Source: Hermatobates lingyangjiaoensis (taxonomy: Eukaryota; Arthropoda; Insecta; Hemiptera; Hermatobatidae). Taken from it: a stretch of DNA of 64,000 nt. Each line of letters opens with the position of its first letter. Position 1 is the first letter of the stretch. The stretch is from positions 13,603,001 through 13,667,000 of the forward strand of contig JAPFBL010000084.1 of the NCBI GenBank assembly GCA_026182355.1. The letters are read 5' to 3'. The notes under the pieces are model-generated. The model searched no databases. It saw nothing but the letters and a program-made list of their open reading frames with translations, and had not been told where the DNA came from. Both the position numbers and the translations under genes were made by a program. Positions 33,388 to 44,526 of this stretch are shown in pieces.

Positions 33388-35017
33388 TTACTTTACTATA
33401 AGTAAAGTAATAAAGTAATAAAGATCGTGAAAAAATTCGATCTCGAGATTTTGACGGAATTACATGTTTTGATGTCCCAGACGTCGTTTTATGAAGTTTT
33501 TTCGATGATGTGTGTGGGTGGGTGGGTGAGTGTGTTAGCATTGCTTGTTACCACGCTACGGTCCAGAATCTTTGATGGATCAACTTGATATTTTACACAA
33601 AAATGGGCCTCATAGGGAAGAAGATCCCTATTGTTTGGGAAGAATTATGCATGATGGAAAAGTCACTTTTTTGGCCAAAAACCGTTTTTTTTAAAACATT
33701 TATTTCTCCTAAACTTATAACCCTAGAGTTTTGAAATTTTGACATTATCTTTGAGGTTACAAATAGAACAAACAAAAAATATATTCAGAATTTTAACTCA
33801 ACAGGAAATATTTTTTTTTCAATAAAATGTACAAATTTTGACTTATAATTTAATCTTAAACCTTGTGAGAGCGATACAGGCCATACTGTTTGACGGATCA
33901 AAATGAAACTCTGCCTAAAAATAGAACATTATGTGGAGAATGAGTTGAGATATTTTTTTTAAAAATTACATTTGCTAAAGGGGCGTTACAGTACGATTTC
34001 TATTTTCAGAAAATGTTTTTTTGACGCTAAACGGCTTATTAAAAACTAATGAAAATTTGACCAAAAATGGAACTATAAAATTAGCAATTCATAAAAAAAA
34101 ATCATGAAGTTTCAATTACAGGAAAGAGCAATAACGCTATAAAAACTGTTTGTTTATCCTAGACTAAGAGATCACCTGCTATACTCGTACTTGTCGAATT
34201 TTTTATATTTTTTTACATTGTTTACATTGACTTAGAAATTTTTTGAGCGAATCCACTGAGATAAGATTGATATTTATAAAAGAACAATTTAAATTGTTTA
34301 TTGACTTATATGAGATGTAAGAGGAATGATATTGTGCAGGAAAATGATAACACTCACTCAGAAAAAATTCGTATATATGTTATTTGCAAAGGGGAAGGGA
34401 AATGATCTTATTAAATACTAAGAAGCCATAAAATTCCCAGTTTAATAATTCTGTAAAAAACCAAAAATGTAAAAGATAATTCAAAATTGAAATCTTTCGT
34501 TTAGAGAAAAATAAATATAATTATCGTATATCTTTAATTATAAATCACCTTAAAACAACATTTTCTTTGCTGTTTATGATGTTTTTCAGAGAAAAAAGGG
34601 GATTTTTTTGTTTTAAATTTGAAAATTTTACTTTAATATTCAATGTAGAAGGATGTCAAGTAAACGATGTAAGAAATCCACTGGTTATTTGAACAAAAGC
34701 CATGTTCTCTTGGAGGAGAATATTTCGTATCATGAAATGTTCACTTTGGTTTTTCAAAAATGTTATTACTGCTGTAGTTATACTAATGAAATTATTTGCA
34801 TCATCTGTGTGATGTACAAAAATAAGCTTATATATTGATATGTCCTTCAATCACTATCTGTACTACCTCAGGAATGAAAGACTAATAATCATAGGAGTAT
34901 CCCTATTAGATGTTTACATTATTCTTAAATGAGACGTTATGTATTATATACTCAAGAAATTTAATATTAAGTTACTTATAGTAGAGTTGAGTGTAGGCCA
35001 CTCCAGATTTTTTCAAG
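33388..35017 (+). mobile_element. HINE-like element, full length (reference copy)
   Basis: About 1.6 kb. The 5' tip is ACTTTACTATAAGTAAAGTA, a CTTTACT/AGTAAAG palindrome, followed by GATCGTGAAAAAATTCGATC and TCGAGATTTTGACGG. Next come a variable GTGTGGGTGGG tract near 33510, an A/T-rich interior, one unit of the 40-bp repeat (about 34660-34700), and the 3' end. There TTACTTATAGTAGAG repeats the tip palindrome inverted, followed by hairpin GAGTG-TAGGC-CACTC and CAGATT. The inverted repeat lies at the very 5' tip but internal at the 3' side, which is the asymmetric arrangement of Helentron-derived elements. No Rep/helicase or other protein is encoded. The class assignment is inferred from ends only. 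Confidence 0.75.
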
Positions 35018-35039
35018 TTGTCCTAATACATACATACAT

Positions 35040-35072
<33 letters not shown>

Positions 35073-35075
<3 letters not shown>

Positions 35076-35171
35076 TATATATATATATGATCAAACCAGA
35101 ATATGAAATGGGGAAAAAATACTATTCTGGTTTGATGGATGGTTATTTTACGTGTTTATGTGAAATGTTGT
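35073..35171. repeat. Second-class PLE tail with foldback, between TA tracts
   Basis: GATCAAACCAGAATA (about 35089-35103) and TATTCTGGTTTGAT form arms around GAAATGGGGAAAAAATAC. Then GGTTATTTTACGTGTTTATG and GTGAAATG lead into TA. A collapsed version of the 13465-13628 palindrome. Confidence 0.7.
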
Positions 35172-35179
35172 ATATATAT

Positions 35180-35459
35180 AATGGACTGCACCCCGTGTGA
35201 TGCATTCTACGTTGGTATGGCCTCTACGGAGCTCAATTTGAGTATGAAAGGCCAGAGGGCTTCCCTTGGTCAACGAAAAAACCTTCCTATTGCTATCCAC
35301 TCTAATTCCCATGTACTGGACATTAATCTCTGCTTCCGTGTCCAAGTCCTTAATCAGATCCCTGTACCGTCTTCTTGGGTTACTTTAAGAGCTTCAGAGG
35401 AGGCAATTATCTGCCTTCTCAAAGCCCGCTCTCCTCTTGGCATCAACTTGTACCGTTAA
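35180..35459 (+). pseudogene. Penelope-like GIY-YIG endonuclease C-terminus (lineage A)
   Basis: The frame emerges from a TA tract at MDCTPCDAFYVGMASTELNL, then QRKNLPIAIHSNSH, CFRVQVLNQIP, VTLRASEEAIICLLKARSP and LGINLYR before a natural stop. The CxxCxxFYVG block is the second strand of GIY-YIG, with the CxxC pair typical of animal PLEs. The conserved basic residue after YVG is altered in LSMKGQR. Reverse transcriptase and the first GIY strand are missing through 5' truncation at the microsatellite. Closest relative here is 12660-12954. Confidence 0.85.
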
Positions 35460-35768
35460 ATTTTATTTTTTTATTTATTTAAATTTTTTTTAATTATTCA
35501 TTTTTTTTAAATTGCTCATTGCTTCATTTAATATTCTTCTCCTTCTGTTATTTTTATTTGCTATTATTTGTTCTTTTTTAGTTATTTTTTTCTCTGTAGT
35601 TAGTAGCTTACCTAGGGCAGCCAGCAGAGTGCGTGCGTGTTCGTCGCATTCGACCGTCCGCTCAGTTAGCTTCAGCTACTCAACGGGACTACTTCTGCCT
35701 GATGACGATGAATGTCGAAATATCGTTGTGAGTCTTTTTTTTGTGTGTGTGTCTCTTTCCTTTGTGAA
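35460..35768 (+). mobile_element. PLE 3' UTR with hammerhead-like motif
   Basis: T-rich UTR following the lineage A stop, then a GC-richer block (CGTGCGTGTTCGTCGCATTC), CTGATGA (35699-35705), a small stem-loop, GTCGAAATATCGTTGTGAGT and a T-rich end at a TA tract (35769-35791). This ties the free tails elsewhere to a PLE coding frame. Confidence 0.75.
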
Positions 35769-35849
35769 CTATATATATATACTCGTATATATAAACTAGA
35801 ATTTTCAAGAGAACACACAGAAATGGAATCACTGAAACTCACTATCATA

Positions 35850-36300
35850 TTTGAAAATTTATAATTTACCATAACGCCCCTTTGATTAATGTAATTTTAA
35901 AACAAAATTCTTCAGCTCATCCCCCACGTAATACTCTATTTGTTGATATAATTTAATTTTGATCTGTCAAACGGTATGCCTTGTATTGTCGTCACAAACT
36001 TTCAGATTGAGTCATAAGTCAAAATTTTTATATGTTAACGAAAAAAAATATTTCCAGTTGTTTTAAAAGTCTGAAAATTTTTTCAGTTATTGTGTTTGTA
36101 GCCTCTAAGATAATGCAAAAATTTGAAGGATCTAGAGTTTTTAGTTTAGGGGAAAAAAAGTTGACTAAAAACCTTTTGGCAAAAAAGGACTTTCGCATCA
36201 TGCATAATTGCTCCCAAATATAGAATTCGTTTAACTATGAGGTCCACTTTTTGTAAAATATTAATTTGATTCATCAAAGATTGTGGACTGTTGCGTGAAG
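35850..36300 (-). mobile_element. HINE-like element, partial
   Basis: Reversed interior: TTTACCATAACGCCCCTTTG, CATCCCCCACGTAATACTCT, TTTTGATCTGTCAAACGGTA, CAAACTTTCAGATTGAGTCA, ATCATGCATAATTGCTCCCA and ATTAATTTGATTCATCAAAG. Both termini missing. Confidence 0.7.
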
Positions 36301-37800
36301 TAGTATTCAATGACAGTGGAACTGCTGAATTAAGTGAATTGTGGAAATCCTATTTTTAGACATTTTATAACGAGACTCTTCTACATTTACTTTATTTTAT
36401 TTGTGTAGATTATTATGTCTAGAATATGAAATTAATAATTATTAATTTTCATATATCAATATCACAATATATGGTTACATGTGTACAATGAAGTTAGTAC
36501 GTCCGTAAGATTATGCTTGGTGTTATCCCAACGAATTTTTTCAAATCATAGCTTTTGAAAAGTTTTTAATGATAAGGAAATATTTTTGTTGGTTTATTAA
36601 AGAATAAAAAGATAATATTGACATTTGTCCTTACAAAAGGTAAGGATTCTTACTCATAATTAGTACCTACTGATTGATCGCTGGTGACTGATCAACCAAA
36701 TTGAATTTAATTGCGACAACCATTACACTGTGAGCAGAATGAAGCATTCTCTAAGTAATTGGCTTAATACCTTCAAAAACATAACTTTACTTTAGAGATT
36801 GCTTTCAACTGGATTTGTTCTTCTTTTTCTTATATATCACAAAGCATTTTTGTTAGTCTTAATAATGAAGTAATCTCTTATTTTAGGACTTCATACAAGG
36901 AAAAAGGGACTTATAATTAGAAATAAAACTGAATCGTCAATTGAAATAGATTATCGATATTACAGTAGAGCTCTATTTAAATTAACACAATTAGCTCATA
37001 AAATTGCTAAATATATGTAAAATAGTAAATTTTGAGTTATTGGTTTAACTCGAAAAAAAACATTTCTCCTTTACCAGTACTCTTGACTGTAATGAACTAA
37101 TTACTTTGATTTACAATGGTAAGTATGAGGTCCAAACAATAAAATCAAGGTTGTGGTAATGTGTGCTGAATGAAAACAGGAACACATTGGCAGTTTGGGT
37201 GATTTAGTATCCTCAGACCCAGTAGTGCAACATATGAGGAAACACAACTAGCTTCATATATTGTTGTATGAAGTGTTAACCGTGTTAACTCAAGTTTAAA
37301 TTATAGTATAATTATGAGCAGTTAAATTTAATTTGACCTGAAAACTAAAAAATCCTGCTAATTGAACCCGTATTATAAGGGGTTTTACTGTATATTGATG
37401 AATAATTTTGACTAAATATTAAAGCCTATCGAAAAATACATCTGCTTGCAAGCATTATACTGGTATAGGTAACAATATTTATCAGGTTAGTTATTATGTG
37501 AAACATATTTATTGAAATGATTTGATGATGTAGAAAAGTTCATCTTCAAAAGTATCTTTGTTAAGTCCTTAATTTAAAGATGATGTTAATAATAATAAAA
37601 GTTTCAAGATTTAATATTAACCTTTGAATATTAATTTTTAATATTCATTCATTGGATTCACAATCGAGAATTCAAAAAGTATAATTATTTTAAATGTAAT
37701 TAGACTGAATTATTTCATTCATTACAACATGAACATTATTTTCGTTTTATCTAAAACAAAATGCACTGCAAACTGAAGCAAAGAAAATTAACAAACAAGA
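36301..37800. other. AT-rich DNA, nothing recognised
   Basis: Ordinary AT-rich sequence before the mariner. Confidence 0.4.
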
Positions 37801-37802
37801 TA

Positions 37803-37831
37803 CGAGGTGTGTAAATAAAGTAGTGAGACTG
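37803..37831 (+). repeat. mariner left terminal inverted repeat
   Basis: 29 bp, exact inverted match to 38678-38706. Confidence 0.9.
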
Positions 37832-37992
37832 GCAACGTCGCTTTCGATCTGGCAACGCTGGAGACGCGTGGCCTTGAGTAGCGTCAGGTGCACGTGTGAT
37901 GCGCCTCCAGTATGAATCTGAACTCGCCACAGTCATTTGTTTGTCCGTAGCGTTGGTTTTCGTGAAATGGTTTTTTCTTGAGCGTTTTAAAA

Positions 37993-38647
37993 ATGAGTGA
38001 CCTCAAAGTTGAGCAGCGGTGTGCAATCAAATTTTGCTTCAGACTTGGACATAATGCAACCGAAACTTTTGAAAAACTTCAGGAGGCCTATGGAGAACGT
38101 GTTTTATCAAGGGCACAGGTTTTTCGGTGGTTTAAGGAATTTTCAGAAGGAAGAGAGTCGATTGAAGATGAACCACGAAGCGGAAGGCCTTCAAGTGCAA
38201 ACACCGATGAAAATGTCAACAGAGTACGGAACCGTGTGCGTTCAGATCGACGCTTGACAGTCAGAATGATCGGGGAACAGTTGAATTTGAATCACACCTC
38301 GGCCAAACATCAAAGACAAGTGGGTGTTGCATCACGACAACGCGCCCTGTCACACTGCCATCTCAATAAACGAGTTTTTGGCCATTAAAAACATTCCTGT
38401 TGCTCCTCAGCCTCCTTATTCACCAGACTTGAGTCCTTGTGACTTTTTCCTCTTCCCGAGATTGAAAAATCACCTCAAGGGAACTCATTTCGGGACACTA
38501 TAAAACATACAAACTGCTGTAACCGACCAGCTGAAGGCCATTCCAGAATCCGAGTTCCAGCAATGCTACAATGATTGGAAGGACCGTCTCCAGCGCTGTG
38601 TGGCTTCCGAAGGGAACTATTTTGAAGGTGACAATATCACATTGTAA
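37993..38647 (+). pseudogene. mariner transposase, internal deletion
   Basis: The start at 37993 gives MSDLKVEQRCAIKFCFRLGH, then TFEKLQEAYGERVLSRAQVF, RWFKEFSEGR, DEPRSGRPSS and LTVRMIGEQLNLNHTS. This is the paired helix-turn-helix DNA-binding region with the linker of SETMAR-type mariner transposases. Near 38298-38316 the frame jumps by a deletion to DKWVLHHDNAPCHTA and YSPDLSPCDFFLFPRLKNHL, the second and third catalytic aspartates with 34 residues between them (D34D). The first catalytic Asp block is lost and the two halves are out of frame. TAA at 38501-38503 further interrupts the C-terminal part, which ends GNYFEGDNITL at a stop (38645-38647). It cannot make active transposase. Confidence 0.92.
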
Positions 38648-38677
38648 TTATATTTGAATAGAAAATTTAAAAAAAAT

Positions 38678-38706
38678 CAGTCTCACTACTTTATTTACAC
38701 ACCTCG
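38678..38706 (-). repeat. mariner right terminal inverted repeat
   Basis: 29 bp, exact inverted match to 37803-37831, followed by TA. Confidence 0.9.
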
Positions 38707-38708
38707 TA

Positions 38709-41126
38709 AGTCAAAGCTTAGATTTTCTATTTGTGCGTCTATAGAAGAAGAATGGAAAGTATTATTTGAAATAGGGTATTGGTTAAAATCAAATTGTCCT
38801 GTTTCAGATGGTGTCCACTGGCGGAGGAGCCAAGGAAACACTTAATAAGGTCAGTGGAGTTGTTTTCTTGTCAAGACAGGGCGATAAACTTTCCATCCCA
38901 TCCCCTCTCCAACGTCATCTCAGTTAATTGAGATATGACGTTGGACCAACAGACGCTATTAAAATACTCGACGTGTGTGCGCTCCACCATTCAAAGTGCC
39001 CGTATTCAGTAATACTAATTACCCCAACGTCTCACTTAATTTCTTTCCTGACTATTTCTACAGTCATTAAAAATACAAAACAAGACAAAAAGCAGTCAGT
39101 TGTTATTTCCATTATCCAAACTTCTAATCACTTTGGTTCCTTTACAAACCTCCTAATAAAATTGCCTTGTGTTTCATTAGAAGAAATCCTTATTTTTAGA
39201 AATAAGTACCTCTTTGAAAATTCATTTAAATCACACTACTAAGGAAGTAATTATGTTCCCTTCTTTAAAACAAGGAAATTAAACAAAAAAAGGTTTTGCC
39301 TATAACAAGTTTTGAAAAGATTTGTAGACTGGACACATCCTAAGCACTTCATGGCCACTATACAGAATTAACTTTTCGTGTACTTTTCAATTCAAAATAT
39401 TCCAGTAGTTTAAATGATTTAGTGATAAATTGTGGTGCTATTCAAAATAAAACGTTGAAATTACGTATTTAAAGTTTTTATATGTAATTAATACAATGAT
39501 ATAAAAAGAGTGTTTTTTTTCTTAGTGAAATTTGCAACAAAAGAAAAATTATATTACAAATTGTAGTAGTTTTTTATAGTTCATTAAAATCTTTCGTTGC
39601 CCTAGGCACTTAACCTGAAGTGCATTTTGGAAAAGACAGTTGTGTATGTAAGACTATCGTTTTGAGAAGGACAGAAAATGCTTAAAGTTTTGGTCAATTT
39701 CAAAGTGAATTAATTATTTTCTTCAGCCAACTTTAACATCTGTCTATAAAATTATAATTAGTTACACTCATTTAATATTAATTCTAGATTCACCTTAGAA
39801 TATCATTAAGTATACTATAACATGAAGCTCCAAGTGTTCAGATATTTTCCCCATAATATTATTTTAAACTGTTCTTCAGCTACCTTACTTAAATTACTAT
39901 ATCCATGGTTGTATAATTGAATATACTCATAATTTCTCCTTTATCCTTTTTATTGCTTGCTTGTCCTTGAGCAGTTTGTCACCAGCCCTTATACAAAGCA
40001 TTGACACTTCCCTACTTACAACCCTTAATCTAACTAAATAACCCAAAAACTTGTCTAATAATAAATTACGTATACATCCTCTAATAGACCGTTTAAATAA
40101 TCTTCTAAACAAGAAAACCCTTTATGAAATAAATTGAACTATAAATTACTTCAAATTATAATTAATTTACCTTAGAGACAATTTATAATAAATTCATGAG
40201 TTGTTTGTTTTGCTTTTTATTTATTACATCTCACTTTTCATGTTCATTTTATTTTTTTTTTTTAATTTATAATATTAATTTAAAGAGAATCTCTAGATCT
40301 GTGCAACTCTTTTATGTAAAAATACTCATTGATACAAATGCCTGTGACAATGGATTATAATATCAAAGAATATCAAATGAGTAAGTTGAAGGAAAAAGTT
40401 TATCACAAAAATGCTAGTTCTATATAGAACAGTGCATTTAAAAAAAAAACTGACATTATTGAAAGGAATCAATTTGAAGAGTAGTAATCGAGTGGGCACT
40501 CTTCTTATTAGTTACTAGTGAAGAGGCTGTAAGAGCTGACAATCCTTCCTCTAATTGCACAGATGTACTGACATTGACAAATGAAAAACTACTAATTGGG
40601 TGGGATTACTTATTGTCCTTGACTTTTGACGCTAGACGTATCAACCATTGGCGAAAGCAGCAATTAAATATATTTACACTTCCATGTATAATTACTAACA
40701 AATGTATTTACTAGTACTTGTTGAATGCTTAAAGCGTTCTGTGTGCCTAGATGAAAAGAAGACTAAAGATAAGTTTAATGTTTCTTTATACATGGAGTAT
40801 GTGTCGCATGATTCACAATTGCCAAGACATTATTTACGTGGATTTCAATGCGCAGGAAGCTACAGCTTGCTAAACTTCAAGTTTACACTTTGTCCACAAT
40901 TATTTATTAGAGGTTTTTTTATTGCCTTTGCAGTATTTTTTTTTGTTAAGATAGAGAATTCATGGGAGTCAAATGAGACCCAATTTAGCCTATGTTGTTT
41001 GAAATAACGCTATCACTTTTGAATGCTTACCTCTGCGCTTGTTTTCATAAAGAAATTTCTTGAATTAACATTTTAAATAAAAATTCCGATATGTATAGAA
41101 TAAGTAGAGCTTGAGTGCCCACTAAC
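38709..41126. other. AT-rich DNA, nothing recognised
   Basis: Several 60-100 codon frames occur but none has recognisable domains or splice context. The 61-codon frame at 39927-40112 (minus) is Arg/Leu/Lys-rich and unmatched. Confidence 0.35.
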
Positions 41127-41250
41127 CCAGGAGTTGTCAACCTTTCTTGTGGACATTCTGAGAGCTAGTTTACAATTTGTGGACGGAACCCCCCCCCAAT
41201 ACTTAAAAAACGTAGTTATGCGTATGAAAATTTTTAAACAGATTATTTAT
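41127..41250 (+). mobile_element. hAT transposon end
   Basis: CAGGAGTTGTCAACCTTTCT, TGTGGACATTCTGAGAGCT and GGAACCCCC followed by AATACTTAAAAAACGTA have the layout of a hAT terminus (CAGNGGTTNTCAACC...GGAACCCC). No matching opposite end was found in the window. It is a different subfamily from 1083-2098. Confidence 0.55.
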
Positions 41251-41547
41251 TTTTAGGTAAATGAAAAGTGTAACTATGAAATGATTTCACTACATAAAAT
41301 GATGCTGTAATACAGAATATGTTTAAAACAATTACAAAATAATTTTAAATTAATATTGCATAAAGTATGCTGAAATAAATAGTAAAAGAATCAGTTTTAA
41401 ATATAACAAAAAAAAAATGTTAATGAAACATTTTAAAACATTTAGCATTATAACAAATCAACGAAGATGAATTGGTCTTATGAATTAATTATTATGTTTA
41501 AATATTTTAACGGCCATTTCCCTTCTATTTGATATATTTTTACTTTA
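41251..41547. other. AT-rich DNA, nothing recognised
   Basis: May be internal hAT sequence. Confidence 0.3.
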
Positions 41548-43457
41548 CTATAACTAAAGTATAGTGATCGTGAAGTAATTCGATCTCGAGGTTTTGAAGG
41601 AATTACATGTTTTGAAGTCCTCAAAATCGTTTTATGCAATTTTTTCGATGATGTCTGTATGTGTGTTGGTGGGTGGATGGGCATGTAAGCAACAGTTTTT
41701 CAACTTAATAGTACATTTTTTGTTATCAAAAAATGTTTTGTTGACGCCAAGCGGCTCATTAAAAAAACAATGAAATTTTGCCAGAAAATTAAACAAAAAA
41801 TTAATAGTCTATAAAAGGAATTTGTGATATTTCAAATACCGCAAAGAGCAATAGAGCTATAAAAACTAAATTGTCATACTGGACTAATGGATCATCTGCT
41901 ATACTTCTTGCACTTGTTTACATTTATTTACAATGTCTATATTTACTTAGAAATTTTTGTGTAAATCGACTGACATAAAATTTATTTTTATCAGTTTAAT
42001 GAAAAAATTTGAAATCTTTTAATGACTTAATATGAGATATAAGAAGAATTACATTCTCTCTGTATGAAATCAACGGCTATCAAACTTATAATTTTTTATC
42101 TTTTCTATAGTATGTTGTATTTGTCTAACAAAATGTCCAATCAAGTTGTATATCGCACCCTTGAAAGAAACTTAATATTAGATGTAGGCTTTCTTTTGTT
42201 TATGAATATTATCTTTGGTAATGTTGAAGTAACAGGAATAGTCTTTCATTTTGTATTACAAAACAAATACTAATTTTAAGCTGATTCTTTAGTGATTCGA
42301 TGAGACTGACATTTTTTCTTACCTGTTTGTAATTCTTACAAAACGGATATTTTTGTAAAAGTATTATTAAGGGGAAAACTTTGGTTTAAATCTCCAATGT
42401 AGAAGGAGGTCAGATAAATAACATCAAAAGTAACAGATCCACTTGCCATCTAACATTACAGATTACCACGTAAAGGATACACTGGCCATGTAATATTACA
42501 GATGACCATGTAAGAGTTCCATTGGCCATCTAATATTACAGATGACCACTTAAGAGATCCACTGGCCATCTAACATTACAGATGGCCACATAAAAGATCC
42601 ACTGGCCATCTAATATTACAGATGACTACGTAAGAGGTCCACTGGCCATCTAATATTACAGATGACCACATAAGAGATCCACTGGTCATTTAATATTACA
42701 GATGGTCATGTAAGAGATCCACTGGCTGTATGAACAAAAGAGCCATGCCTCCTGTAAGAGATTATTTTGTAACACGAAATCTTCATTTTCACTTTACAAA
42801 AGTGTTATTAAATTTTTGGTAATACCAATGGTATTGTATGCATCAGTAATGTGATATAAAAAATCAAGCTTGTATTCAGATAACTGGATCAATCACTATG
42901 TATGCTATCTCCAGGATTGAAGACTAAAAAACATCTTCCACTTGTTAACAAAAGTGATTAATTTTCTTTTTATTTTACAAAATGAGAAGACTTCTATGGG
43001 AAATGAAATATCAAAAAAATAACTTTTATCAAAAATATAATGAAATATAAATAGCTTGATTGATATGTTTGTTAGATACAGTGCCCTTCGGAGGCAAATA
43101 AATCAAAAAGAAAGCAGTTAAAGGACGTCAAAAGCAGCTGGATTCAATTTATTTTAAAACTGCATTCCAACTGTACTTACATTTCTAAAAAATACTACAA
43201 AGGCATGAACAGTATGGCAGCCATGGCTGCGGAGCCCACGAGTACGATCAGTTTCAGACCCTCAGTTTAATAGTTTTAAGAAGATGTCATATTCATCACT
43301 GATTTCATGATTCTTATGACTAATAAAATGATTATAGGCAAATGTAAATAAATGACATATTTATTTAAATGTAAACAACATAAAACATCAATTGATGGTT
43401 AATGTGTTAAATAATATGTTTACTTATAGTAAAGTTGAGTGTAGACAACTCCAGATT
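41548..43457 (+). mobile_element. HINE-like element, complete ends, 40-bp minisatellite
   Basis: 5' tip ACTTTACTATAACTAAAGTA then GATCGTG and TCGATCTCGAGGTTTTGAAG. 3' end TTTACTTATAGTAAAGTTGA, hairpin region GTGTAGACAACTC (right arm changed), CAGATT. About 400 bp of the interior present in the 33388 copy is missing after 41700. A seven-unit 40-bp array lies at 42439-42726. About 42945-43410 does not match other copies and may be a later insertion. Non-coding. Confidence 0.75.
42439..42726 (+). repeat. 40-bp minisatellite, about 7 units
   Basis: Unit reads CCACTGGCCATCTAATATTA + CAGATGACCACATAAGAGAT, with a few substitutions per unit. Each unit has a small foldback, CCATCT...AGATGG. Other copies of the host element hold about one (34660-34700) or up to two (22440-22510, 57595-57660) units. 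It is a contiguous head-to-tail array without spacers. Confidence 0.92.
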
Positions 43458-43617
43458 CTTGGTTATGTTATACTGATTTAAAAGAAACATGGACCGCTAT
43501 CTATGTACCGCAGACAGTCAAAAACTGTTTTTCCTTGTGGACCCCTAGTGGTTATGTCAATCAACAACACGTTGATAACTACTCCACTAGGTATATTAAT
43601 TAGTCGTCTACATTCAT

Positions 43618-43620
<3 letters not shown>

Positions 43621-43672
<52 letters not shown>

Positions 43673-43692
43673 GTGAGAGAGAGAGAGAGAAA
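43621..43692. repeat. (GA)n microsatellite
   Basis: GA tract with minor GTGA and AAAG interruptions, followed by a purine-rich stretch to about 43840. The Leu-Ser frames on the minus strand are artefacts of it. Confidence 0.95.
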
Positions 43693-44034
43693 GAGTAAAA
43701 GACAAAGGAAGATAGGCGGAGAAGGGAGAAACATAGTTGGTGGAAGATAGTATAGAAGTGAGGGAGTGATGAGAGGAGAGAAATAATAAGAGATAATGGA
43801 GAAGCGTGAGCGGAAATATTGAGGGAGAGAGAGAAAGAGATTTTCATCCTGCATATCCCGCTAAAAAGATTAATTATTATTCATTTCCCATGAACTGTGT
43901 CAACCTGTTCCAAGTAATCAATGAATAGTAGTATTTCCTCATAGAAATAGAAACCAAGTTTCACTCTCCCGAAAAGAACATTTTCACATAATACATGTCA
44001 TGTCATAATACATGCCACATAATACACGTAATGG
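43693..44034. other. Purine-rich then AT-rich DNA
   Basis: GA-derived purine-rich sequence, then nothing recognised. Confidence 0.35.
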
Positions 44035-44466
44035 ACTTTTTTATCTTTTATTATTTAATTATCTTATTTGTTTAATGTTATTATTTGTATTCCCAATATT
44101 ATTTAAAGTTTTATTTTATTTGCTATTAAAGATTAGTCCGTAACTTATATTTATGTATCATTTCCTCTGTTCGTCCCTCTGTTTTTCTTTTATTTATTAC
44201 TTTTTCATATTCTCTATCCTATAGTGAATTTTAAATTGATTCTTGTCTACCTTATTCTCTGTAACCAGGTGTGTATGCGCCAACATTCTTGGTCTCCAAC
44301 CGTCCCTGTACCAGTGTGCTTGGTTTCCCTTTCTGATCTCTCCTTAGGATTGTTCAAACCGGAAATTAGAGACTTTATGTGTGTGTGTTTTTAATTTCTC
44401 TATGTTTGCTTATCTGCAATAAACTTTATTTGGTTATTTCAGATGGTATTTTTTAAAAAAAAGTAA
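44035..44466 (+). mobile_element. PLE 3' UTR and tail (lineage B)
   Basis: Matches the reverse complement of 52409-52850 along its length: TAAATTGATTCTTGTCTACC, CTTATTCTCTGTAACCAGG, GGTCTCCAACCGTC, CCAGTGTGCTTGGTTTCCCT, then TCTCTCC and CGGAAATTAGAGACT. It ends near a TA tract (44467-44526). The hammerhead-like core is degenerate here (CTTAGGA). Confidence 0.7.
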
Positions 44467-44526
44467 ATATATATATATGTAATATTAAGAATATATATAT
44501 ATTATATTAAGAATATATATATATTC

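Larger units (their letters stand above)
37803..38706 (+). mobile_element. mariner element, internally deleted, perfect TIRs
   Basis: A 904-bp Tc1/mariner element. The left terminus CGAGGTGTGTAAATAAAGTA plus GTGAGACTG is repeated exactly, inverted, at 38678-38706. A TA dinucleotide flanks each side (37801-37802 and 38707-38708), the target-site duplication of this superfamily. Full-length mariners are about 1.3 kb, so roughly 0.4 kb is missing from the transposase gene. Base composition is visibly less AT-rich than the flanks. Identical TIRs suggest a recent insertion, mobilised by transposase supplied from another copy. Confidence 0.92.

Noticed and set aside
39927..40112. 61-codon Arg/Leu/Lys-rich minus-strand frame
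   Set aside because: Looks mildly protein-like but has no family match, no splice sites and no neighbouring element.
42439..42726. Regular 40-bp array resembling a CRISPR
   Set aside because: Units are contiguous with no unique spacers, and the array lies inside a eukaryotic interspersed element.
43478..43854. Leu-Ser-rich open frames, 75-84 codons
   Set aside because: Translation of the GA microsatellite and adjoining purine-rich DNA.
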